Of a DNA stretch of 64,000 bases, positions 32,256 through 41,427 are shown piece after piece. The stretch is from CAZEAP01 sp964510315 (lineage in GTDB: Bacteria > Planctomycetota > Brocadiia > SM23-32). The stretch lies in NCBI GenBank assembly GCA_964510315.1, contig CAZEAP010000002.1:1-64000 (forward strand). Direction: 5' to 3'. The notes beneath the pieces are model-generated. The model was not told the DNA's origin. It ran no database searches and saw only the letters and a list, made by a program, of their open reading frames with translations. Numbering within the stretch: the stretch's first letter is position 1; every line of letters begins with the position of its first letter. Made by a program: the position numbers and the translations under genes.

Positions 32256-33178
32256 TATTTCGAGCCGGTCGAGGCAGCACCCTCCGGGGCGAAGATGATC
32301 TTCCCGTGGTAGCGCAGGTCAATGTATCTGATGCCCCGCAGCCCGGGATGATCGCCCAGCTTACTGAGCAGCATGTCCAGCTTTTCCTCGTCCGACGGCC
32401 CGGAGGGGGCAGCGGACAGGCCGGGAACGTCCTTATAGAGGGAGGAGCTGCCCCATTTGATCTTCGCCCCCCCGTCGGTCACCAGGAGGATGGGGGGTTC
32501 GGTTCCGTAGCGGCCCACCCCGGTCACGTTGATGGTGGAAAGCCGGAGCCGCTCCAGCACTCCTTTGCGTCGCAGAAAATCGCTCAGCCGGGCCCCGACG
32601 GCCATCCGGGGGCCGTCCCACGGCCGCCCGATCGGGGGGGCCTCGTGCAGAATATCGTCAACGATCCGCGGGGTGTCTTCTCCTTCCCAGGCCGGCGGTG
32701 CGCTGAAGAATTCTTCCGGAAGGTAGCAGCCTTCCTTGTCCACCAGGTAGTCCTGCTTGTTCCAGCGAGCTATCCCGGCCGGCTTGCGGAAGACGGCCCG
32801 GATCTGAAGGTTGTTCGGAAGGACCCGGTCGACCTCCTGGACCTCCAGCAGCCATGGCGAGGCCCGCATCTCGTGCTGCACCGCACGGGCGATGTCCTGC
32901 CGAAAGAGCGATGCGTCGGCGGGAAGGGCCTTCATCTGGCCTCGAAGGTGGCGGTTCATGTTCTCGCAGTCCACCCAATCCGGGCAATCCCGCAGAGTGA
33001 GGGCGTGGAGGTTGAGCCGAAACTCCGGCCGATGCTCGACCGCCTGCCAGCCGCGGGCGGCCCCCAGCCAGCAGGCGCCCGCCAGGGCGCCGATGATGAG
33101 GACCCACACGGCGGCGCGGAGGACCGGCTTCCATCGGGGGCCGAACTCGTCTTTGTTGCTCTTGGATTTCTTTGCCAT
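32252..33178 (-). CDS. ftsQ: Cell division protein FtsQ-like
   Basis: A 308-residue bitopic membrane protein: a short basic cytoplasmic N-terminus, one TM segment (about 20-40, AAVWVLIIGALAGACWLGA) and a long periplasmic part. That part contains a divergent POTRA/FtsQ region ending near VQEVDRVLPNNLQIRAVFRKPAGIA and a second domain closing with GIRYIDLRYHGKIIFAPEG. The pattern E-x-x-R-x-x-P-N-x-L followed by a strand is the FtsQ/DivIB hallmark. Position after ddl at the end of the dcw cluster supports the call. The protein would link FtsL/FtsB to the septal synthase. ftsA and ftsZ, which normally follow, are absent. Confidence 0.78.
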   Translation of the reverse strand: MAKKSKSNKDEFGPRWKPVLRAAVWVLIIGALAGACWLGAARGWQAVEHRPEFRLNLHALTLRDCPDWVDCENMNRHLRGQMKALPADASLFRQDIARAVQHEMRASPWLLEVQEVDRVLPNNLQIRAVFRKPAGIARWNKQDYLVDKEGCYLPEEFFSAPPAWEGEDTPRIVDDILHEAPPIGRPWDGPRMAVGARLSDFLRRKGVLERLRLSTINVTGVGRYGTEPPILLVTDGGAKIKWGSSSLYKDVPGLSAAPSGPSDEEKLDMLLSKLGDHPGLRGIRYIDLRYHGKIIFAPEGAASTGSKY

Positions 33179-33190
33179 CTCAGTGTCCGA

Positions 33191-34138
33191 TCAGGCGGTC
33201 TTTCTGCGCTCCCTTCCCCGGGCCCGGACGGCCGCGCGCACGAGCCGGTCGCACAAGGCTGGGAACGAAATCCCGGCCTCCGCCGCAGCCACGGGCAGCA
33301 GGCTGCGAGGGGTAAAACCGGGGATGGTGTTCACCTCCAGGACCCCGAGCTGTCCGTCGTAGCCGTACATCATGTCCACTCTGGCCATGTGCCTGCAACC
33401 AAGTGCCCGGTATGCCCGCACCGCTGCCCGCGTGAGTTTTCTGTAGATCGTGGGCAGCAGGCTGACCGGGGTGACGTAGCGGGTATTCGGGTCTTCGTAT
33501 TTGGCCTGGTAGTCGAAGAACTCCCGTCCGGCCACCACCTCGACCACCGGCAGCGCCTCGCCCTGGAGCAGGCCGACGGTCAGTTCCCGCCCCCGGATGT
33601 AGCTTTCCACAAGCACCACGCGGCTTTCCCTGCGCGCCTCGCGCAGGGCGTGAGGCAGCTCCTCCGGGCGTCCCACCATTGTGACGCCGAGGCTGGAGCC
33701 GGAAGCTATTGGTTTGCAGACCAGGGGATAGCCGAACTCCGCGGCCCGCTCCGCCGTGACTCCCGCATCCTCCCGGGGGTCCACGGTGAAGTAATCCGGC
33801 GTCGGAATGGAGTGCCGGACGAACAGGCGTTTGCTGACCAGCTTGTTCATTCCCAGGCAACTGGCCCGGGGGCCGCTGCCGGTGTAGGGCAGGTTCATCT
33901 TCTCCAGCAGGCGTTGGACTCCCCCGTCCTCGCCGAACGGCCCGTGGAGGGCGATGAACACCGCATCCGGACGTAGAGCCCGCAGGCCGGGCAGGCCCCT
34001 CTGGTCGACCTCGTAGGGCTCCACCCGGTGGCCGGCCTCCTGCAGTGCCTCCGCTACCGACCGCCCGGATTTCAAAGAGACTACCCTCTCTCCGGCGATG
34101 CCGCCCATAAGGACCGCGACCTTCAGTTTGTCCTTCAT
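33191..34138 (-). CDS. ddl: D-alanine-D-alanine ligase
   Basis: The product (315 aa) makes the D-Ala-D-Ala dipeptide for peptidoglycan. ATP-grasp features are complete: LHGPFGEDGGVQ, CKPIASGSSLGV, the FFDYQAKYEDPNTRY substrate loop typical of D-Ala:D-Ala (not D-Ala:D-Lac) enzymes, and LEVNTIPGFTPRSLLP. The N-terminal block reads GGIAGERVVSLKSG where most family members have a serine before ERxVS. It lies between murB and ftsQ with gaps of 10 and 12 bp. Confidence 0.95.
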   Translation of the reverse strand: MKDKLKVAVLMGGIAGERVVSLKSGRSVAEALQEAGHRVEPYEVDQRGLPGLRALRPDAVFIALHGPFGEDGGVQRLLEKMNLPYTGSGPRASCLGMNKLVSKRLFVRHSIPTPDYFTVDPREDAGVTAERAAEFGYPLVCKPIASGSSLGVTMVGRPEELPHALREARRESRVVLVESYIRGRELTVGLLQGEALPVVEVVAGREFFDYQAKYEDPNTRYVTPVSLLPTIYRKLTRAAVRAYRALGCRHMARVDMMYGYDGQLGVLEVNTIPGFTPRSLLPVAAAEAGISFPALCDRLVRAAVRARGRERRKTA

Positions 34139-34148
34139 ATGTTTCTCC

Positions 34149-35021
34149 TCACGGCGCCTCTCTACCGGCGCTCCAGTGTCTTATTTCCAGGTTTAGTTCG
34201 ACTCCGAATCGTTCGTGGACGGCTTCCTTCATCATCCCGATCAGGCCGAGGACGTCGCTCGCCGAGGCGTCGCCGCGGTTGAGGATGAAGTTGGCGTGCT
34301 TGCACGATATCTCCGCGCCGCCGATCCGGGCGCCCTTCAGACCGCATCGATCCACGAGGCGGCCGGCCGATGCGCCGGGGGGATTCTTGAAGATGCATCC
34401 CGCGCTGCCGGGCCCCGGGGGCTGTCCTTCGCGGCGCTTTTGGGCCAGGGCCGCCATGCGCCGGCCGACCAGTTGGGAGTCGCGGGGTTGCAGGGCGAAT
34501 TCCGCGGCCACGACCACCGCCCCACCAAGCTCGGCGCGGCGATAGCTGAACGCGAGTTGCTCCGCCGGCAGCACGCGCTCGGCACCGTCGGGGTGGACCA
34601 CATGGACGGCGGTCAATGTGTCGGAGACCTGCCGTCCCCAGGCGCCGGCGTTGCCGGCGACCGCTCCGCCGACGGTTCCGGGCACCCCGGTCAGGAACTC
34701 CAGTCCTCCCAGGCCTTCGGCGCGACAGAAGCCCAGCAGGGCGGGTGTTGGGACTCCAGCCCCGGCACGGACGCTCTCGGCGCCGGTGCGCTGGATACTG
34801 CAGAAGTGGGGCGAGGCGATGTGCAGCACCGCGCAGGGCAGGGGGCCGTCCTCGGCCAGCACGTTGGAGCCGCCGCCGAGAACGCGCCAGGGAAGTTCCT
34901 CACGACGGCACTGCTGCAGCGTTCCACGCAGCTCCTCGGTGTCGGCCGGTCGGAAATAGCGAAGCGGGGTTCCCCCCAGGCCGATTGTGGTCAGGCTGCA
35001 AAGCTGTCGGCTGTCGGCCAT
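34149..35021 (-). CDS. murB: UDP-N-acetylenolpyruvoylglucosamine reductase
   Basis: This FAD enzyme (290 aa) reduces UDP-GlcNAc-enolpyruvate to UDP-MurNAc. The FAD-binding run VLGGGSNVL, then LTGVPGTVGGAVAGNAGAWG, the serine-containing SAGCIFKNP and the C-terminal CKHANFILNRGDAS are diagnostic. The layout is that of the shorter type II MurB. It begins seven bases after murC. The gene is part of the tight dcw transcript. Confidence 0.95.
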   Translation of the reverse strand: MADSRQLCSLTTIGLGGTPLRYFRPADTEELRGTLQQCRREELPWRVLGGGSNVLAEDGPLPCAVLHIASPHFCSIQRTGAESVRAGAGVPTPALLGFCRAEGLGGLEFLTGVPGTVGGAVAGNAGAWGRQVSDTLTAVHVVHPDGAERVLPAEQLAFSYRRAELGGAVVVAAEFALQPRDSQLVGRRMAALAQKRREGQPPGPGSAGCIFKNPPGASAGRLVDRCGLKGARIGGAEISCKHANFILNRGDASASDVLGLIGMMKEAVHERFGVELNLEIRHWSAGREAP

Positions 35022-35028
35022 TCGTTGC

Positions 35029-36462
35029 TCAGGCCGCGATCTGGCGGCGGCCTTTCTCCTCGATCATTGGGATGATGTTGTGGGCGACCTGCCAGATGTT
35101 GCCGGCGCCCATCACCAGGATCACGTCGTCGGGAATGACGTCGCCGACGATGATGTGCTGGATGTCCTCGAACTCCGGCACGTAGTGAGCCAGCAGGCCG
35201 ATGTGGTTCATCTGGCGCACCAGGTCCTGGGCGCTCACCGAGCGGCGGTCCTCGTAGGAGTCCCGGGCGGCGTAGATGTCACAAACGTAGGTGACCCATA
35301 CGTCGCGGAACGCCTCGGCCAGCTCCTCCAGCATGTTGCGGGTCCGGGAGAACTGATGGGGCTGGAAGACCACGAAGACGCGTCGTTTCGGGAAGCGCTG
35401 GTGCATGGCCGCAACGCTGGCCTCGATCTCCTTCGGGTGATGCGCATAGTCGCTGACCACGGCGACGTCCCAGGGATTTCCGACGAGCTGGCATCTGCGG
35501 GCCGGCCCCTGGAATTCCAGGACCGACTCTTTTATCTCCGGGAAGTCCATGCCCGCCTGGTGGCAGGTGGCGATGGCGGCGAGGGTGTTCAGCACGTTGT
35601 GGGTTCCGTAGAGTTCCGTGCTGAAGCGATCGATCTTCTCTCCCCGATATACCAGGTCGAAGTTGCTGTGCACCTTGGCCCGCCACAGCCGCTCGGCCCG
35701 GTAGTCCGCCTCTTTGTCCTCGATACCATAGGTGATGGTGGGCGCCTCGGCCGTCTCCACGACCCGCCGGGTGTTCTCATCGTCGGCGTTGGCGATCAGC
35801 ACCCCGTCATCCTCGACCGAGCGGGCGAAGTCACTGAATGCCTCCTCTATGTCCCACAGATCGTAGTAGTAGTCCAGGTGGTCAGCGTCGATGTTGGTGA
35901 TGACGGCCGTTCCGGGGGAGAGACACAGGAAGGAGCGCTTGTATTCGCAGGCCTCGGCGACCAGGTATTCGCCGCCTCCGTAGTGGGAGCCTCCGCCCAA
36001 CTGGGGCACGTCGGCCCCGATCAGGTAGGAGGGGTCCAGGCCGCCTTTCTGCATGATGTAGGCGATGAGGGCGGCGGTGGTGCTCTTCCCGTGGGTACCG
36101 GCCACGGCGATTCCCGTCTGGTAGTCCATCAGTTGGCCCAGAAGTTCCGGATAACGCACCACTTCCAGGCCCAGCCTCTGCGCCCGGAGCAGCTCCGGGT
36201 TGTCGTCCTTGATGGCGGGGCTGATGACCACCAGGTCCGTGTCGCGCCCGAGCGCCTCGCCTTCCTGCTGGAGGGAGACGCGGATGCCTTCCCGCGTCAG
36301 GGACTCCAGGGCGGGGGAAGGGCGGATGTCGGAGCCGGTTATGCTGGCGCCGCATTCGGCCGCGTAGACGGCCATCGACCGCATGCCGGTTCCCAGTATC
36401 CCGATGAAATGCCATTGTTCTTTGGAAAGGTCCAGCTTCTTGGAGCGTCGACGGCTTGCCAT
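35029..36462 (-). CDS. murC: UDP-N-acetylmuramate-L-alanine ligase
   Basis: The product (477 aa) adds L-alanine to UDP-MurNAc. The N-terminal Rossmann part shows HFIGILGTGMRSMAVYAAECGASITGSD, the ATP loop is VAGTHGKSTTAALIAY, the central domain has ITNIDADHLDYY, and the C-terminal domain has DYAHHPKEIEA and FQPHQFSRT. The start is the ATG at 36462, preceded by GGGAGG; longer readings would overlap murG. The order murG-murC-murB-ddl is standard. Confidence 0.95.
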   Translation of the reverse strand: MASRRRSKKLDLSKEQWHFIGILGTGMRSMAVYAAECGASITGSDIRPSPALESLTREGIRVSLQQEGEALGRDTDLVVISPAIKDDNPELLRAQRLGLEVVRYPELLGQLMDYQTGIAVAGTHGKSTTAALIAYIMQKGGLDPSYLIGADVPQLGGGSHYGGGEYLVAEACEYKRSFLCLSPGTAVITNIDADHLDYYYDLWDIEEAFSDFARSVEDDGVLIANADDENTRRVVETAEAPTITYGIEDKEADYRAERLWRAKVHSNFDLVYRGEKIDRFSTELYGTHNVLNTLAAIATCHQAGMDFPEIKESVLEFQGPARRCQLVGNPWDVAVVSDYAHHPKEIEASVAAMHQRFPKRRVFVVFQPHQFSRTRNMLEELAEAFRDVWVTYVCDIYAARDSYEDRRSVSAQDLVRQMNHIGLLAHYVPEFEDIQHIIVGDVIPDDVILVMGAGNIWQVAHNIIPMIEEKGRRQIAA

Positions 36463-36476
36463 TTTCGACCTCCCTG

Positions 36477-37649
36477 TCAGGCTGCCTCGGAGTGTTCGCT
36501 TGCCGCCGCTCGTCGCCGCGGCGGGAGCTTTTCGAGTTTGGTTTCGAAACCGGCCATCCGGACCATGTGACGCGCCACGCGCCGGGCGGCCCCCGGACGG
36601 CCCCTTCGGCGGGCCGCCTCCCCCATGCGAGCGCGACGCTGCAGGTCGGTTGCCAGTTCGTCGATGAGTCGCCCCAGTTGGTCGGGCGTCAGTTCGGACT
36701 GCTCCACCACCACGGCCGCCCCCGCCCGCTCCAGCCGCTCCGCGTTGGCGTACTGGTGCCGGTCGGCGTGATAGGGATAGGGCACCAGGATGGAGGGAAG
36801 CCCCAGTGCGGTTACCTCCGCCACGGTGGACGCCCCCGCCCTGCACAGCACGAAGTCCGCCGCCGCGTAGGCATCCGCCATCCGGTGCAGGAACCCCACG
36901 GGTCGATAGGTCTCCAGTTGATTTGCCGGGCTCTGGAGCGCGTCGGGCAGATGGTCCACGCCGGTCAGGTGAAGTACCTGCACCGGGCTGCTCAGGCCGA
37001 CCACGGCGTCCTGGAGGATGCGGTTGACGCTGAGGGCTCCCTGGGAACCGCCCAGGGCCAGCAGTACGGGGTCCTCCGGCCGCAGCCCGAGCCGGCGGGC
37101 CGCCTCCCGGCGCTCAGGGGCAAAAAGCTCCGGCCGGACGGGGTTCCCGGCGCAGAGGACCGACCGGGCCTTGACGCTCCCAGCCGCTTCCGGAAACTGC
37201 ACGGCCAGGCAGTCCACCACCGGCGCCAGGGCCCGCACCACGAGGCCGGGGATCGCGTTGCCCTCAAACAGTATCGTGCGACTGCCGGTGAGCCTCCCGA
37301 GCAGGAGGGGGACGAAGCTGTTGCAGCCGCCCAGCCCGGCCACCACCTGGGGCCGCAGCTCCCCCAGCACGCTCCTGAGATGTTCCGCCGCCAGCACGCA
37401 CCGGCCCGGGAAAAGCACCTTCTGCCGCACGCCCGACCATGGAGTCGCAGGCACCCGGAGGGTCTCGAACCCGGCCAGGGCCGGCATGCAGCGGCGTTCG
37501 GTCCGGCCGCCGGTGGTCAGGAACACGACGCGGGCATCCGGCAGGAGGGAGCGCAGTTCACGCGCAACCGCGGCGCCGGGCATGAGATGCCCCCCGCTGA
37601 CACCCCCGGCGAATACCATCCGAAGTGAGCTGTGGGCTGTTTTGTGCAT
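36477..37649 (-). CDS. murG: Lipid II synthase, GlcNAc transferase MurG
   Basis: The product (390 aa) adds GlcNAc to lipid I at the inner face of the membrane. The N-terminal phosphate loop is GGVSGGHLMPGAAVA, a small variation on GGTGGHxxPA. The C-terminal GT28 half shows LALGGSQGALSVN and CRAGASTVAEVTALGLPSILVPYPYHADRHQ, the UDP-GlcNAc site. The C-terminus is extended by about 30 basic residues. Gaps to ftsW and murC are 7 and 14 bp. Confidence 0.94.
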   Translation of the reverse strand: MHKTAHSSLRMVFAGGVSGGHLMPGAAVARELRSLLPDARVVFLTTGGRTERRCMPALAGFETLRVPATPWSGVRQKVLFPGRCVLAAEHLRSVLGELRPQVVAGLGGCNSFVPLLLGRLTGSRTILFEGNAIPGLVVRALAPVVDCLAVQFPEAAGSVKARSVLCAGNPVRPELFAPERREAARRLGLRPEDPVLLALGGSQGALSVNRILQDAVVGLSSPVQVLHLTGVDHLPDALQSPANQLETYRPVGFLHRMADAYAAADFVLCRAGASTVAEVTALGLPSILVPYPYHADRHQYANAERLERAGAAVVVEQSELTPDQLGRLIDELATDLQRRARMGEAARRRGRPGAARRVARHMVRMAGFETKLEKLPPRRRAAASEHSEAA

Positions 37650-37656
37650 ACCTTGG

Positions 37657-38931
37657 TCAGCCTCCCCCGGAGCCGCAGCTTTTCAGTGTTTCTTCAAGGG
37701 CCTCCTTCGCGGGGCCCAGCACGCGGACGACGGCCCGCTCGTAGAGGGGAGCCTCCTCTTCCCACCGCGTGGGAACGTCGCCGGAGCAACTCTCGCTTCG
37801 GCGGGCGATGTTTACCACGATGCCCGCCGCCAGCATGCTGGCCAGCAGAGAGGAACCGCCGGCGCTGATGAACGGCAGGCTCAGCCCCTTTGTCGGCACG
37901 CAGCCGGTCGCCACGGCGATGTGCGCGATGGACTGCACGCCCAGAAGGACCGTCAGGCCCAGCGACAGGGCGAAGGCGAAGGGGTCCGGGCTGCGCTGTA
38001 TCACCCTGTGCAGCTCCCACAGCAGGAAGACGAACACGCCGATGAGGCAGACCGCACCGATGAACCCGAGTTCCTCGGCCACCACGCTGAAGACGAAATC
38101 GTTGCTCGCGCCGGGGAGGAACCGTTGCTTCTGGAGTCCTGCTCCCAAACCCCGACCGGTCAGGCCGCCCGAACCGACGGCGATGAGGGACTGCACGAGC
38201 TGGTAGCCGGCGCCCCGCGGGTCCGCCCACGGGTCCATGAAGGCCACAATGCGTCGCATGCGGTAGGGCACTCCGAACACCAATTGCTGCAGCAGCGGAA
38301 GGGCCGCCCCCGCGGCCAGCAGCACGAACAACAGCCGGGTTCCCATCACCACCAGCACCGTCAGACAGACCAGGCCGGTGAGGGCGGCGGCCCCGAAGTC
38401 CGGTTCCCACAGGATCAACGCGCAGGTCAGCCCGACCACCGCCATCGGAGTCAGGAAGCCGGTCGTGAAGCTCCGCATGCGAGGCAGGTTCCGCGCGCAG
38501 TAGGTCGCAAGCCAGATGCAGAGGGCCACCTTGGCGAACTCCGACGGTTGAAAGCCCATCGGCAGCCCGGGGTTGACCCATCGCCGGGCGCCGTTCTTCG
38601 CGATGCCCAGACCCGGCACGTAAACCGCCGTCAGGCAGAGGAGGGCCACGATGAGAATACCCAGGTGGTGGCGGCGCCAAACGCGATAGTCCACGGTAGC
38701 CCCGACGATGAAGGCGCCCGCGCCCAGCACCGTCAGTGCCAGCCGCTTCTGCAGAGCGGCCCCGAAGCCGTCACTGCCGGCGGCGCTCACCGAGATCACC
38801 AGGCCGAAGCAGACCAGCAGCGCCACCGTGACCGTCAACCGGACGCTGCTCCGGCTCCAGGCGGACGCTCCCTCGCCCTCCCGCTCACGGGTCTGGCCCC
38901 TGTAGCCGTATGTGGCGCTCAGTTCGGACAT
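37657..38931 (-). CDS. ftsW: SEDS glycosyltransferase FtsW
   Basis: A 424-residue polytopic membrane protein of the SEDS family, the septal peptidoglycan polymerase. The conserved loops are present: KNGARRWVNPG...QPSEFAKVALCIWLA, the catalytic-region WEPDFGAAA, QSLIAVGSGGLTGRGLGAG, PGASNDFVFSVVAEELGFIGA and PTKGLSLPFISAGGSSLL. Its place in the dcw cluster favours FtsW over RodA. It starts one base after mraY; murD, which usually lies between these two, is absent. Confidence 0.94.
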   Translation of the reverse strand: MSELSATYGYRGQTREREGEGASAWSRSSVRLTVTVALLVCFGLVISVSAAGSDGFGAALQKRLALTVLGAGAFIVGATVDYRVWRRHHLGILIVALLCLTAVYVPGLGIAKNGARRWVNPGLPMGFQPSEFAKVALCIWLATYCARNLPRMRSFTTGFLTPMAVVGLTCALILWEPDFGAAALTGLVCLTVLVVMGTRLLFVLLAAGAALPLLQQLVFGVPYRMRRIVAFMDPWADPRGAGYQLVQSLIAVGSGGLTGRGLGAGLQKQRFLPGASNDFVFSVVAEELGFIGAVCLIGVFVFLLWELHRVIQRSPDPFAFALSLGLTVLLGVQSIAHIAVATGCVPTKGLSLPFISAGGSSLLASMLAAGIVVNIARRSESCSGDVPTRWEEEAPLYERAVVRVLGPAKEALEETLKSCGSGGG

Positions 38932-38932
38932 G

Positions 38933-40006
38933 TCACAACCTCACGGAGGCCACCGCGGCGATAGCGGCGGCCAGTCCGGCCAGGTAGAAACCCCGCACAA
39001 TGCGGGGCTCCGAGTGGCCCTGTTTCTGAAAGATGTGGTGCACGGGGGCGATGGGCAGCACCCGCTTCCCGAAGAGCTGAAAGCCGGCGATCTGCAGAAC
39101 CGAGGAGCCGAACTCCACCAGGAAAACCAGGCCCGCCAGCGCCAGGACCAGTTCCTGGCGCGCGGCCAGGCCCACCGCCGCCAGGGTCCCGCCTATGGCC
39201 ATCGAGCCGGTGTCTCCCATGAAGACCCGGGCGGGATAGTGGTTGAACTTGAGGAATCCGATGCAGGCTCCCAGCAACGCGGCGCAGACCACCGCCAGCT
39301 CCGCAGCCCCGGCCACGTGGGGTATGCCGAGTCGCCCGGCCGCCGCCGGTGTTCCCGCGGCCCAGCAGGCCGCCCCCAGCACGAGCGCCGCCGGGGGCGC
39401 CAGCCCGGCCAGCAGGCCGTCCATGCCGTCGGTGACGTTGGTGGAGTTGGCCATCACGGCCACCAGCAGCGCCCCCCACAGCAGGGCCGCCAGGAGGCCC
39501 GCGGCGGGGACGGCGGCGAGCACCGGGAAGCGCGGCACCCCGGCCTCGCGCAGGAAAAGGGCTCCCAAAGCGGCTCCCATCAGGCCCTGGCCCAGCAGCT
39601 TGTACCGCACCTTCAGGCCCCTGTCGGTATGTTCCTTGCCGCGCAGCTTCAGGCGGTCGTCCAGCATGCCCAGGAGGCTCATGGCCAGCCCGCAGCTCAG
39701 CGTTGCCAGGGGTGCCGTTGCGGAGAGGTCGGCCCACAGCAGAACCCCCGCCCCGAGGCCGGCCAGCAGTATGAGCCCGCCCATGGTGGGAGTGCCGCTC
39801 TTGTCGGCGATGGCGCGTCGGAGCTTTTCGTCTTCGATGGGGGTCTTTTCGGTCTTCTCACGGATGTTGACTCGCCGGAGCCATCGGAGTATCCCCGGCC
39901 CGACGGCAAGGCAGACCGCCCACGCGGTAATTGCCGCAAGGGCCGCCCGCAGGGGCACCCCGGGCCAGCGCGGGGGACCGACGTTTTGCAGGAGGTGGTA
40001 GAGCAT
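38933..40006 (-). CDS. mraY: Phospho-MurNAc-pentapeptide transferase MraY
   Basis: A 357-residue polytopic enzyme making lipid I from UDP-MurNAc-pentapeptide and undecaprenyl phosphate. Key sites are LGMLDDRLKL (the DD pair), NSTNVTDGMDGLLAGL, VFMGDTGSMAIGG and PIAPVHHIFQKQG. The ATG at 40006 overlaps the murF stop as TGATG and is preceded by AAGGAGG. The N-terminal KSGTPTMGGLILL block is complete. Confidence 0.95.
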   Translation of the reverse strand: MLYHLLQNVGPPRWPGVPLRAALAAITAWAVCLAVGPGILRWLRRVNIREKTEKTPIEDEKLRRAIADKSGTPTMGGLILLAGLGAGVLLWADLSATAPLATLSCGLAMSLLGMLDDRLKLRGKEHTDRGLKVRYKLLGQGLMGAALGALFLREAGVPRFPVLAAVPAAGLLAALLWGALLVAVMANSTNVTDGMDGLLAGLAPPAALVLGAACWAAGTPAAAGRLGIPHVAGAAELAVVCAALLGACIGFLKFNHYPARVFMGDTGSMAIGGTLAAVGLAARQELVLALAGLVFLVEFGSSVLQIAGFQLFGKRVLPIAPVHHIFQKQGHSEPRIVRGFYLAGLAAAIAAVASVRL

Positions 40007-41421
40007 CAGGCGGCCTCCTTCCTGGGGGTGGCGATGAACTCCGCAATCTGCTCCACGATGTGTTCCAGGCGCATCCGACGGGAGGCCTTCAGCAGCACGG
40101 CGTCTCCGGGGCGCAGCCAGGTTAGCAGCGGCTGCCACGCCTGGTCGGCTGAGCGGAAGTGCAGCGCCCTCCGGGGGGGCAGGGCGGCGGCGTGCCAGCC
40201 TTCCAGCATGTGCCGCGCCAGGGGGCCCACGGTCACCAGCAGTTCCACCTCACTGTCGGCGGCGGCCCGGCCCACGTCCCTGTGCAGGTCCGCTGCGTTC
40301 GGGCCGAGTTCCAGCATGTCGCCCAGCACGAGCGCCTTGCGGCCCGGCGGCTGCTCGTGAGCGAAGCTTCGGAGGGCCGCCCCGACGGCGCGGGGATTGC
40401 TGTTGTAGCAGTCCAGGATGTAGCGCACCCCGCCGAGGCAGCGTTCTTCGTATCGGAGCGGGGCGGGCCGGAAGCCCCGAAGGGCCTCTGCGGCGGTCTC
40501 CGGAGCGGCGCCCGCGGCGGTCGCCGCGCACAGCGCCGCAGCGGCGTTCATCACGTTGTAGCGGGCGTGGCCGGGTAGCAGGAATTCACGGCCCAGGGCA
40601 CAGAAGCTCCATCCCGAATCGGTCCGGTGCACGGCTCGCGGTCGCAGGTCGGCTTGCCCGGAGAAGCCGAAGGTTCTCACCCGGCCGGGGAAGCGTTCGG
40701 CGAGGCCCCGACAGGCCGGGTCGTCGGCGTTCAATACCAGCGTTCCCTCGGGCGGGAGCCACGGGATCAACTCGGCCTTGGCCTCCCGAACGCCCGCCAC
40801 ATCTCCCAGCCCTTCCAGGTGGGCCGGAGCCACGGCGGTGATGACGCCCAGGTGAGGGATGCCGGCGGCGGCCAGCTCATCGATCTCCCCCGGCTGGTTC
40901 GTGCCCATCTCCAGCACGAGAAAGCGGTCACGGGGTGAAGCGGAAAGCAGCGTGCGGGCGAGGCCGATGCGATTGTTGAAGCTGGCCGGCGCCGCTGTGC
41001 AGCGGCCTTTCCGGTCCAGGATCAGGCCGATCATGTCCTTCACGGTGGATTTGCCGCAGCTCCCGGTCACGGCCGTCACAAGGGCGTGGAGCCTCCGGCG
41101 ATGCCAGCCGGCCAGCTCCAGCAGGGCGCGCTCGGTATCGTGCACCTGGACGAGCGTCCGGTCCTCCGGCAGGTGCAGGCCCTCCGGCCGCCTGTGCACC
41201 ACGAGAAGGGGCGCCCCCGCCTCGACGGCCTCCGGCAGGTAGTCATGGGCGTCGAAGCGGGGTCCCGCCAGCGCGAAGAATGCCTGACCGCGGCGGAGCG
41301 TGCGGGTGTCGGTGGAGATGCCTCGCGCGAGGGCCTCCGCCGGTCCGTGGAGAAGCCGGCCGGAGCATACCCGGGCTACTTCGGCGGCGGTCACCTGGAA
41401 GGGGCTGTCCTGGTTTTCCAT
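40006..41421 (-). CDS. murF: UDP-MurNAc-tripeptide-D-Ala-D-Ala ligase MurF
   Basis: The product (471 aa) attaches the D-Ala-D-Ala dipeptide made by Ddl. The ATP loop is VTGSCGKSTVKDM, the central domain shows EMGTNQPGEIDELA and ITAVAPAHLEGLG, and the C-terminal domain has LDCYNSNPRAV, LGDMLELG and LLKASRRMRLE. It starts six bases after murE and overlaps mraY at its stop. Confidence 0.95.
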   Translation of the reverse strand: MENQDSPFQVTAAEVARVCSGRLLHGPAEALARGISTDTRTLRRGQAFFALAGPRFDAHDYLPEAVEAGAPLLVVHRRPEGLHLPEDRTLVQVHDTERALLELAGWHRRRLHALVTAVTGSCGKSTVKDMIGLILDRKGRCTAAPASFNNRIGLARTLLSASPRDRFLVLEMGTNQPGEIDELAAAGIPHLGVITAVAPAHLEGLGDVAGVREAKAELIPWLPPEGTLVLNADDPACRGLAERFPGRVRTFGFSGQADLRPRAVHRTDSGWSFCALGREFLLPGHARYNVMNAAAALCAATAAGAAPETAAEALRGFRPAPLRYEERCLGGVRYILDCYNSNPRAVGAALRSFAHEQPPGRKALVLGDMLELGPNAADLHRDVGRAAADSEVELLVTVGPLARHMLEGWHAAALPPRRALHFRSADQAWQPLLTWLRPGDAVLLKASRRMRLEHIVEQIAEFIATPRKEAA

Positions 41422-41427
41422 GCTCTC